Under the pieces are notes generated by a model. That model was not told the DNA's origin. It saw only the letters and a program-made list of their open reading frames with translations, and ran no database searches. From NCBI GenBank assembly GCA_900095095.1, contig FMBT01000550.1, forward strand, positions 1-55,477: 55,477 bases of DNA, given 5' to 3'. This document shows, piece by piece, positions 21,185 through 32,005 of the stretch. The first letter of the stretch is position 1. Every line of letters begins with the position of its first letter. The translations under genes were made by a program, and so were the position numbers. The stretch comes from Fragilariopsis cylindrus CCMP1102 (taxonomy: Eukaryota; Bacillariophyta; Bacillariophyceae; Bacillariales; Bacillariaceae).

Positions 21185-24100
21185 ATGGGGAATGCGAAGA
21201 ATAAACCGAAGGAGAAGAAAGCTGCTGTTATGACTTATGGTAGGGCTCCTAAACGTAATTATGGTAGTCCTACTAGACGTATAATGCTTACGAAAAGAAA
21301 ACGATCATTATCAGAAGATGAAGATGATGACAATAAAAAAAAGGTCGCACCAACTGTCGCTTCTGCCTCTACTGCCGCTGCCACCGCATCAGCAATGACG
21401 ACGACGACCAAACCAATAAAAAGAAGAAAAATTGTACAGGAATCATCTTGTTCTTTCGATTATCATGACAAAGATGCTTGTAATTTGTTGATCGAAAAAG
21501 TCGGTGTTAAAAGAGCTGATATTGTTGTCCCTACTGCCACCACCACCACGGTCAGCAGTAGCAGTGAGAATGCTGCTGCCGCACAACAAAAGTTGAAAGC
21601 GCCACCTACCTTTTCAATGAAATTGAACAAAACGAACACGAAGGAAAAGACTACGAATAAAAGAGGCGGCAGATCAGCAACCGCCGAAAAGGTTCCATTC
21701 GATTATTCAAATAATAGTATTAATAATAATAATAGTATTAATACTATTGGTAAAATGAATATCACGGAACGAAGAATGTGGTCATCCTCATTTGGAGCGA
21801 CATATGCCGCAAAAGGATGTGTTCCATCGAATGTATGTCGTAAACTTGGTATGATAACAAGAACTATATTATTACCACCAAAAACTGTGGCTATTAAGAA
21901 AAAAAAATCATTACCCTCCTCATTTTTATCAAAAACAATGGACCCAAAAAAATCGAATCCAGGCACTTCTAATAAAACAACTAAACCCCCGACCATAGCT
22001 CAAGCACGAAAGGAGGCACGAAAAATCTACCCAATGGCTAATATTGAACCAATGGCAAAACAAATCATGAATGATTGGAAGATTGCCTTATTAAATAGAG
22101 ATAAGATTATTCCGAATTGGAATTCCAATGGTGAATTGGTCGCAACAAATACTACAAATACATATTCAATTGGTACGATCCGCAGAATGATCCAATCCAA
22201 GAAATGGATACCATCGTTGGATGCTAATGAGGATGTCAAAAATTTATATCATCTGCGTATTCCAATTGATATACTTACTGTATTGACGGCACTGGAAAAA
22301 ATGGCAAAACCTGATCCAAAATTGTATGGTGTTCCTTTCATTATTGCTATTCCAGTTATGGAACCAATTAAATGCATTGACAACAACAACAACAACGACA
22401 ACAATAATTATGGTGATAAATGTGCTTGGAGATTATCAATTTCGATCTTCGCACATCGACTATTATTTGAATGTATGACGGCAGAAAATTTACGTACCGT
22501 AATGGCCGCATTAGACGATGATGGTGATGACAATGATGGAGAACAAGCAGGTAATAATAATGATACCGTCATCGTACGACCGTTAGTGAAATCACCTGCA
22601 ATTGGACCAATCGTATTTGGTAAAGATCCAAAGACACGGGTGGAAGTAATCGATGACGACAATCATGATTTTGAAATGATGGAAGATGAAAATGAGACAC
22701 GAACGGATGATACACTTGATGCATTTTCGACGGAAGGGTTTCTTAAACTGATTGAAAATCAAGGTGTTTCTAGTGTTGATACTATTTATAAAAATAAAAT
22801 TGAACCGATTCTTTATGGTCCTGGTCAACAACAAGAACAAAAACACAGAAGTGGTCGTAGACGTAGTCGTGATGACAATAGTCAAGAATGTCGTCTTCAA
22901 GTTTCGTTGTTGCCTCACCAAATTCATGGTGTGTCCTGGATGTATCAAATGGAAAATCTTGATAACGATGATGATGATTTCAACAATAACAGCAACAATA
23001 ATTCATCACTGGGACTGAATGGATTGTTATGGGAACGACGTGCATTTCGTGAAGGGGATACGTATTATTATTCACCAGCATTGGGACAAGCTCGATTGAC
23101 GATTGGACAACAAGACCTTCAACAAGGAAAGCGGTGCAATAAAGGGGGGATACTAGCAGATGAGGTATGCATCGTATCGTATTGCTTCGTTTCGTTGACA
23201 TATTTAATTCCTTATACATTCTAACATTAATTCGTTATTTCTTCCTTTCTTTTACTAGATGGGACTTGGTAAGACAGTTCAAGCCGTTGCGCTCGTCGTA
23301 GCGACACTAAACGACTTACGAACCCAAAGATTCAATGGAGATTTCATGCCTAACGAGGGGGAAGATGGGGTTTATCTTCCCGCGACCCTCGTTATCGTTC
23401 CCCGGCTTTAATCGGTCAGTGGATGAATGAGATTAAAAAGATTGCGGGAGACAATCTTGTTGTGCAATTTCTTGACTACAAAGAAGAGAAGAAAAACCAA
23501 CAAAATGATGATGGTGAGAAAGATGACGTAGGAGTTGTCGTTCTCAATCCTAATGCGGATATAGTTCTAACAACGTACCAAGCCTTGGACGACAAGAATA
23601 ATGGTACTGCCAAGAAAGGCGGAAGTAATAAGCGTGCGAGGGCATCGTCTGTTTCAAAAATTCTTACAACAACAATCTGGGGAAGGATTATCTTAGATGA
23701 GATGCAAGAAATTCGATCCTGGACGACATCGATTTCTAAACAATGTGAACAGTTAAGAAGCGACCGGCGATGGATGCTTTCAGGTACTCCGTTGTGGGAA
23801 GGTATACAAGATTTTCGTGGTGAATTGTGTTTCCTTGGTTTGGAGCCATTTGCTGCTAACAACGAAGATGGATATTTTGATTTTGCTATCGCTAACCACT
23901 GGGACGCAAGAAGTAAATACGGATTAGACATATTACGGATCTTAAGTTTAGTGATGTTACGACGAACGAAGTCTATGCATATAATTGAAACCGGTATGCC
24001 TCTTTTGGGTCTTAAGAGCTTGACATTAACCTTCGAACCAGTTCCGCAAGATCCTTCCGAGCGTGCTTTGTATTGCTTTCTAGAATCGGTTATGCATTCC

Positions 24101-27100
24101 ACGTTGATCGACAAGTCAAATGACAATAACAATAACAATAACAATAATAATAGCAGCAACAATGGCAAAACAAAACAAATTCTTCGTAAGAACCAACAGA
24201 ACAAGCTTATATTTCTTCGTCTTTTGCGGGAATTATGTGTGTCCCCGTTCCTGATTAACGGCGGAGTTGGATGTTCTTCACAGTTGTCGACTCTAAATCG
24301 TCTTATGAAAGAGTATAATAGACGACGACTTGACATGGTAGGGGTGCGACAAGATAACTCTGGTGATAACACTAACAACAACGCAGCATACTCCTGCGAC
24401 GAGGCCATTCAATTTCTTTCTCAAGTTGAGGATGTTGCAAGGACCGATTCAGAATTCGTTACTAATTTGAGAGTTGGAGGTGGTGGTGGTATAAGTCGAC
24501 GTAATCGAGCTACTTTGATTGATCCCCAAGAAAAGCTTCAAAAATCTAAGGAACAAATTGCCAAATCGACTTGTATTTGCAATAGCACCAGATCGAATAG
24601 AGCTCGCGCGCGATGGCATTTGGCATTGGAGGGCGTAACAACAGGTCGACTGGAAGACAAATCGTGCTATAATGGTATATCTAACAATATTCTCAAACTA
24701 TGGGAATGGAGGAATAATGTTGCATCGTTTGGTACAACAATCAACACCAATAGTAATGCTGGCAATATCTTCTCTCGAATGATCAACACCATCGTCCCAT
24801 CTTCATCCCGTGCTGTTCCTGAGGTTACGAACGTACCATCCCTCCTAAATAGAGGCTTTCGGCCTACCGAAAAATACTTTGGTCTTCCTACTGGTAATGA
24901 CCAACGAGAGCAAAAACTTCGCTCTTTGTATAAACGCCGTCCGGAGTTCCGATGGGCACACCCTTTCGCTTATATTTTCTCAAACATTCCCAGCCAGGTT
25001 GAGGAGGAAGAACTTCTAGAGTCTTTTTCTCATTTGGTGTCCTCGCAACGTGTCAAGATACATCACTTAAGAGAATCAGATGACTCAAAAACCTGGACGG
25101 CAGTCATACACTTATCTAGTAGTGACGACTATGATCGTTTCGATAGAGAGGCAAACCGTATCAACGGCATAGATCTAAATATCACACAAAATCTTCCTTG
25201 TATCGAACAGGAGATTGCTGCGGCGAAAGCAAAGCGTAACGAAGCGAAAGCTTTGTGTGCAGTCCATCCGTGCACATTGAACGAGAGGAATCTAGCCAAA
25301 GCTAAAGCGGCCTATGAAAAAGCAAAGCTTGGCCTTTGCGCCCTCACAGAGAAGCATCACCGACCTGGACAAGTCTTGTGTTCACGTGCATTTGGACATT
25401 TCCGAGGCTTGACTCCACACACTTCGGCATCTCTTCTAAAAAACACTACAGATCTGATAGAGTCAGCGAAAGGGAAAATTGCTGGGCAAATATCTATAAT
25501 CAACGATGAAGAAAGGACGGTAAACCAGTTACAAAATAAGTTGGGCGTATCCGGAACGATTGAAAGTCTAAATACATTTGAATCCCTTCAGGCATTGAAG
25601 AATGGGGATGATGAAAAAACTGTTTGCCCTATATGCTTAGATAGTCTTGGCGCCGATGGCTCCAATGGAAAGGTAAGCTATCGTCAAGACGCGATCATCA
25701 AGACGCGATCATCAATCATCTGATGATTGATAGCACATGCGCAATGTATTCTATTTAATCTCTGCGTTACCTCTCATTCCATTCGAATTGTATTGTGTTC
25801 TTTTGTATTGTATTTTAGGTACTTCTAACGAGGTGTGGTCATTTGACTTGTCACTCGTGCCTACAACGATGGATGGACGAGAAAGATCAACAGCGGACGG
25901 CAATCACTTGTATCGAATGTCGAAAGCCGATTGTTCGTAGCCAGTTGATCTGCGTAGATCCAAGGAAAATTGATAAAGGTTCAGGCGATCGTCAGGATAA
26001 AGCGAAATTACTTGTGCAGCAAGCAGCAACAATGTTGAAAGAAAATTTCGGGTCAACTCGAGCCTCATCTGTGGGAGGCATTATATCTTGTGATCGATCT
26101 ACCTTCCAATATAGATCGGAACCTTGATTCCGGATGTAGCGCTATCCCTGGTTTATTCTTAGGACATTTGCGCAATGCGATGGATGGTTTACCACTTCAC
26201 AGCGCACCGAGTCAAATGTTCACTAAAGGTACCAACAATTATCCAAGCAAATTGCGGGCGTTGCTTGCGGATCTACCTAGAGATGAATTGAGCGTAGTTT
26301 TTGCGTCATCTAAGTCAATCATCCTTCACATACAAAGTGTCCTTGACATTGAAGGCATCAGATGTAAAACATTGTTCGTTGGACAATCTGAAAAACAGAG
26401 CGAATGCGCTATTTCCGACTGGGAATGCGAAACGAACGATGCGTTGGTTTTAATTGTACAAGCGGGTGCTGCTGCGTGTGGTTTGACTTTAACTGCCGCT
26501 TGTAAAATGTTTATTATGGAACCTTTTCGTAAGCACGAAGAAGAGAAGCAAGCGTATGCCCGATTGGTATGTAAATTTGGTTGCGTGTGCGTTTATTCTT
26601 TTGTTTTTCCTTCTCCTTCTACTTTGCATACATTCCTATTATTTCGTTCACGACTCACTTTTCTATGATATGACTTGTTGATTCCTTGAACTTTTACGCC
26701 TTTGCTTCACAACATTAGCATCGATTTGGACAAAAACATGCCGTTCAATGCAAGGTATATTACACTCCTGTGTCGGTCGAATCACGTTTACTAGAATGGG
26801 CGTCGACGTGCTACTACCCACCTTCTGGAAGAAGAAAAAACTGTGTATGCACCGTTGAGGGGCAATGAAGCTGACGACGATAGCAACGAGGGCAGCAGCG
26901 ACGACGAATCGGATGGCGAATCAGATGACGAATCCGCTGGGGGAGAGGATGGCGGTGGTGACGGCGACGACGACGTTGTCGAGGAAGATGCTGTCAAGGA
27001 AGAGAACCAAACTCGTTTCTTGCTCGGTCTCTCTACTACTATTACTACTACTACTGAAGCGAATAATAATAATAACCAGACGGAAGGAATGGCCTCCACT

Positions 27101-27175
27101 ACTACTGTTACTAGGAGGCACATAAGAACAACCAACCAGAGAGCAGGAACGTTCTCCGATCCGATTGTACTTTAA
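21185..27175 (+). CDS. SNF2-family RING helicase, RAD5/SHPRH-like, with three frame breaks
   Basis: Exons 21185-23164, 23259-25672, 25819-26566 and 26719-27175, with GT-AG introns in phase 0. Order: a disordered Lys-rich N-terminus; L-L-P-H-Q-I-H-G-V; the Walker A D-E-M-G-L-G-K-T split by intron 1; I-L-D-E-M-Q for the DEAH box; S-G-T-P-L-W; an RRM-like stretch at about 24950-25180; a C3HC4 RING (C-P-I-C-L-D, then C-G-H-L-T-C-H-S-C) split by intron 2; and the helicase C lobe ending Q-A-Y-A-R-L-H-R-F-G-Q. RAD5/HLTF/SHPRH relatives remodel stalled forks and ubiquitinate PCNA. Single-base breaks lie at about 23400 (C run), 26050-26127 and 26798-26800 (G run); every domain resumes intact. An acidic tail closes the protein. 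Confidence 0.85.
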
Positions 27176-27496
27176 TTTTTTAAGTAGACTGTATTAAGAC
27201 GGCGTGGCGCTCTGCTATACTAACAGTAAAACCGCAAATAGCATTGCCATCTGCCCAAAAGAATAAAACATCGAAGTGTTTTACAAAAGCATAAAAAATG
27301 AAGATTGCATCGAAGTATTATTATATGATCAATTCCACTTTTTAATAATGATATAATTTTTATTATTTTAAATTTCAAACAATATATAGACTAAAATGTG
27401 CAGACAGTACTACTATATCTCTATATACAAGGCATTGCGTTTATTTTTTCCTCCTCTTCCTTTCTCGTTTTTTTTAAATGTTGCTGTCTCTGTTCT
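27176..27496. other. Convergent 3' spacer
   Basis: About 320 bp between the helicase gene (plus) and the flavohemoglobin gene (minus). AT-rich, no feature seen. Confidence 0.5.
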
Positions 27497-29062
27497 TTAA
27501 TTACCAGCAAAGAATGGACAACCTGTTGCCAATTGGGAACCGAATACTTCACAGATCACTTTTTTAGCACCATTCGCTAATAATTCCTTTTGAATATCTT
27601 CCATCCATTTTTCTGGTCCACAAATATAAAATTCATTATCTTTGCCAGCTTTTGCCAATGTTTCTGTAATCAGTTCACTAACAACAGGTCGTCCATCAAC
27701 CTTTGTATATTTATACAACGTATCAATACCAGAATCATCAAAGTAACCTTTGTATGGATGAGAATCAGGTGTCTTATCTACATGGACAATTAATTTGACA
27801 TCAGTTGTTTTAGATCGATATAAGTTCACCATAGGCGTCACACCAATCCCAGCACTCATTAATACAGTGGATGTCATTTCTGTTTCTGGTTCCACAAATA
27901 CACCAAATGGTGCACTTAATGTTACCTTATCACCAACCTTTAATTGTTCATGTACATATGTCGATAATTTTCCACCAGGAATTTTTTTCATCGTACATTG
28001 TAAGTGGTCAGCATTGACGGGTGATGTAACAGTATAATGTCGAGGTGCTGATTTATTATCACCATCCATATCAATTTGTAAACTTAAATATTGACCAGGT
28101 GTGAATTCAAATGTGGATCCTTCTAATACACCCCCCGCTGGTGGTTTGAAGGAAATTTGTTTGACATCGTCTGTTAATGAATTAATTTCACTCACATCAA
28201 ATTCAGAAAATCCAGACCAGCCACCCGAACGTTGTTCTGCCATTTTATATAAGGATTCTTCGGTATCAATCATGGCTTTTGCTAAAAATAAAACAGCCTC
28301 CGACCATGCGGCAGCAATTTCTGGTGTCACGATATCACCTAGAATATCACCAATTGCCTCCATAAGATTATCATGAACAACAACATATTGACCAGGAAAA
28401 ATTGCTAATGCAGCATGACGATGACAAATAGCAGCAACCGGTCCACCTCCAACTAATAATGGTGTTAAATCTTTAATGTGTGTTGCATATGCGATACATG
28501 CACCAGCTAATGCCATTGGTTGATGGTCCGAATTCGGTACATTATGCTGTTTATTTATATACGGAGATTGTTATTTGATTTGTTTGACGATGATGGTGAT
28601 GATATGGTATGACAGTCGAGGGAGGGAGAGGAAGAGAGAGAGAAGAAGCAGTATGATTAGATTTGTACATTTTTTAAATTGAAAAGAAAAATTAACGTAC
28701 AAAAGAAGAGAGGCAGCTTTTAAAATAACAAGCTTCGTTATCGTTTATATACGTACTGCAGGATTAAACCATTGTAATAATGCAGGATGTTTAGATAATA
28801 CTTTAGAATAAAAACATTTCGTAATATCTAACATTTTAGGTGCCACTGCTGGTGCAGTTGCCACAATCATATCGATTGTTGCTGTTGATAATTCTGTTGG
28901 TAAACCCATACCATCACTGGATCGTGGATTTGCTAAATTAGTAATAACTGTAACTGGACTAGTACTCCTAGTACCATCCTTGCCGGTGGTGGTGGTGGTT
29001 GCCTTAGCAGCATCAGGATATGACGTAACAGCATTAAATGCAAATGGACATTTACTAATCAT
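27497..29062 (-). CDS. hmp: Flavohemoglobin (nitric oxide dioxygenase), two exons
   Basis: Exon 1 is 29062-28757 and exon 2 is 28546-27497; the 210-bp intron (GTACGT...AACAG) is phase 0. This gives about 451 residues. The globin part has B10 Tyr (C-F-Y-S-K, about residue 85) and the proximal His (C-H-R-H-A-A-L, about residue 146). The FAD part has F-T-P-G-Q-Y and R-H-Y-T-V-T-S; the NAD part has S-A-G-I-G-V-T-P-M and Y-I-C-G-P-E. Known members turn NO and O2 into nitrate with NAD(P)H. The protein is longer at the N-terminus than bacterial Hmp by about 50 residues, with a Thr-rich stretch. R-H-Y-T replaces the usual R-x-Y-S. No targeting peptide is obvious. Identification is firm. Confidence 0.92.
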
Positions 29063-30109
29063 CTTGAAGGTTGTTGTTTTGGATTTCTTGTTGTTTTTTT
29101 GTTACTGTGTTAATATTATGATCCCACAGTACTGTATAGCAACGATGGCAGCGAGAGTAGTAGTTGCTGCAATGATAACGCTACTACCGGTAGTAGCAAT
29201 TGATTTGGGATTGTTACTTCAAGTTCGTAGGAGTAGACATATTTTTTTGTTGATGGCTGGTAGTGTGTATTTAGTCTCATCGTTTGATGGTATAAGTCAC
29301 ACTTCCATTTGACCCTTACCAGTTACTCGTTTATAATGTACAGTGCCTTATATAAATAAAGAAGCGAGTACAGATGATAGATCATAGAAAGACGTGTTGA
29401 TACAATCTTCAAGAACCAAACATTACTTAACAAGCTCTCCACGGCTGAATCAGACGCCTACTGACTTCCTCCGGGCAACGCTTAATTCAACCGCGCTATC
29501 GATTGGAATTATTAAGGATAAAAGCGGTTGAACCATTAAAATCTTCCTAAAATCCTTCGCTTGTATATTATTATTTTTCGTACATTTCGCATTTTCTGAG
29601 TAGAATTAAGGTTTTAGCGTCTTTAGATCGTATTAATTTTTCAAACAATAGCGCGGTGAAATAAGCGTTTGCCCGGAGAAGTACTGTATATTTTTTTGTT
29701 ATGTACGGAAACATCCTCGATTTAGAAAAAATCGAATGCGCGCGATTAATTTTCAACGGACTCAAAAATATTTGATTCATGAGTCGAATGATGGGGGGGC
29801 AGTTACTACCACCATAATATGTTGCCATTATCTTCATCACATATAATCTTCTTCTTCCATACAAAGATATCATATGATATGCCATCAAGCACAGCATGTA
29901 GAACATCAGTCTTTCCAACTTCATAATCATAACAAATTTGAGGTCAATCATTCTCCTGCTGGAACAAAAAATATATTATCTATAAAACAACAATGTTTAT
30001 GAGTAGTATCAACAGTATTTTAGATATATTATACAATAGCAAACGATGAATATATATAATATATATATATATTTATGCATATATTATAAAACAACAACAA
30101 CAATACCTT
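29063..30109. other. Spacer with a MITE-like element
   Basis: Upstream of the flavohemoglobin. No gene is supported; an open frame at 29951-29571 lies over the inverted repeat and is not called. An AT-rich (TA)n tract occurs at about 30048-30075. Confidence 0.5.
29465..29690. mobile_element. MITE-like imperfect inverted repeat
   Basis: The arm at about 29465-29507 (containing CTCCGGGCAACGCTTA) pairs, with gaps and mismatches, with the reverse complement of about 29645-29688 (containing TAAGCGTTTGCCCGGAG). The shared core includes CCGCGCTAT. The spacer is about 140 bp and has no coding capacity. The shape suits a nonautonomous foldback element; no target-site duplication is confirmed. Confidence 0.5.
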
Positions 30110-31150
30110 GTATGAAAGAGGCCAATTTCTCTTTTCTTTATGGCTGCACCTGCATGCAAAACCTCTCTTCTTCAATTAATAAGAGCCTGTAGTACACAAA
30201 TTCACTTTCAAGAATGACAACCTTTCCAGAGTGCCAGATCGATCATGTCAGTCTTCCTAGTAGTGATCTTGTTCTGCTTCCTCTTTCATATTCATGTACA
30301 TAATCAGCTGGTGTGTCTTTTCCCATTACAATCTCTGCAGCATAAAGTATTGTAGTCATAACCATCAGCAATAGTATGGTATTCATTGCCAACAGGATGT
30401 GGTTTTCTTGGACAGGAATCATATCCAGGATAAGTCCATCTCATGTTCCATGTCAACATTGATTCATCTAAGCAGCTGACCCAAGAAGGAATATCTCTCT
30501 CCTGCATGTTTATATTTCCATGCAGAAATAAGGTTCCTCACCTCCCAGAATCGATCGGTTTCTTCATTAGGTGTACTTGTTGTAGTAGGTTAGTAAGACA
30601 ACTCATAATCTGTGTAAATTGGTAGCCAGGCATGAACTGACTCAATCGATATGGTGCACCTGTCTCAATGATATTGGAGCAGAAGAGAAGAAGTCTGTTC
30701 GATCCACTCCACTGAAGCATGACATAGAAAATATACAACCAAGGAAGCGCTTGTAATACTAACATTTTGCTTGTTTCCAACACAATAACATTCTCAAGGT
30801 AATCTAGAGAAAGAAAACAATAGTAACATGTCAAGCTTTGATACAAATTTGGATCACTCTTGGTATAGTCTTTGATTCTAGACTTTCATTTGTATGATGT
30901 GCAGTTTTTTGATGACAAGTACCACCCCACCCTCAAGTTTGTCCATGTAGATTACTAGTTGTATCAGGTGCAGGTTTGTTATCATCATCAACATCTAATC
31001 CTTGACTACAAGCCAAAGCAATATCCTCACTTCTTGAACCTGACCTACCCATGTCAAAAGATCAGGTGAAAAATTTGGTGCATTTGTAAAGAAAGGCAAG
31101 TCCAGTACTTTTTGATCAAAGTTGCATTAGCTTCACCCTCACCCTTAACT
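30110..31150 (-). pseudogene. Decayed piggyBac-type (DDE_Tnp_1_7) transposase
   Basis: Read on the minus strand, pieces of a piggyBac-like transposase follow in order from the right: F-F-T-N-A-P-N-F-S-P-D-L (about 31100-31063), L-S-Q-F-M-P-G-Y-Q-F-T-Q-I (about 30640), then L-D-E-S-M-L-T-W with P-R-K-P-H-P-V-G-N-E-Y (about 30470-30380; D is the first catalytic Asp of the family), G-K-V-V-I-L-E-S-E-F (about 30230-30200) and A-A-I-K-K-R-E-I-G (about 30150-30120). They lie in different frames with stops between, so it is not functional. In the family the piece at about 30200 has L-D-S-G-F, so the second Asp is lost. Ends of the element are not found. Confidence 0.7.
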
Positions 31151-32005
31151 TTTGCATATCTTCAGCACAAAGATCAGATGACCACCAAATGAATCATGCT
31201 TTACAACAATACTTACATTTGGCCTTCTTTTCATATTCCTTGTTTCTTGACTCACAACAACACAATCCTGTAGTTGTTGTTTATGTTCACACCTTTATAG
31301 GATGACTTGTTCATCTTTTGTTTAGGATGCAAGTACTTCAATAGGATGCTGCAAGGTAAGGAGCACCAACACCCTGTTGCTTGTGCTTCGTCTTTGGTGG
31401 TATGATATTTCATTTTTTAACAAGTTGAGTTTAATAGATATTGTACATATACAATTTGTACACATACCATATGATGCAAACATGCAAAACCAACAAACTT
31501 ATCACACATTGTGATGAGGAGATGAATGGGAAGCAGACAATACATTCAAATATTGGCCCAAAAGCATTAGAACAGAAGGTATGGCCGGTATGTTGTGTAT
31601 TTAAACAGTTGGCGAGTGTTTTAATTTCAATTTCTTTGAAATGTTACAAGGGCCTTCCTATCAGGTAGTTTGTTCTTGACACATATCAATCACAGTTTGT
31701 TTAGAAACATTCGCCTAAAAAGTGGAAAAAAAAAATCAACCACCATTACAACTAAATAACAATACCATTGAATTCAATTAGAATGTAATCGATCCAATAG
31801 CATGGTAGGTATTTGTCTAAGGAAGGAAGTCAATGAATTCAATTAACTATATTATCTCGAAGTTTTATTCTTCTCCTACTCGATTGAATTCAATGACCAT
31901 AATATGTCATTAGCCGAGTATCATAACAATGTGATGTTATTACACGGGATTTGATTTGATCACGACTGGATCTTGATTATTTTGTTAGGAGTTGAATATT
32001 AGATA
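31151..32005. other. Spacer, perhaps more decayed transposon
   Basis: No intact gene is seen. Minus-strand peptide scraps at about 31200-31330 may extend the transposase remnant toward its N-terminus. The last few hundred bases are AT-rich and should contain the promoter of the gene at 32006. Confidence 0.4.

Noticed and set aside
23476..24408. Long open frame of 310 codons antisense to the helicase gene
   Set aside because: Full of Leu runs mirroring poly-Asn codons on the coding strand; a shadow of the real gene.
29571..29951. Minus-strand 126-codon open frame
   Set aside because: Overlaps the inverted repeat arm and shows no domain; likely chance.
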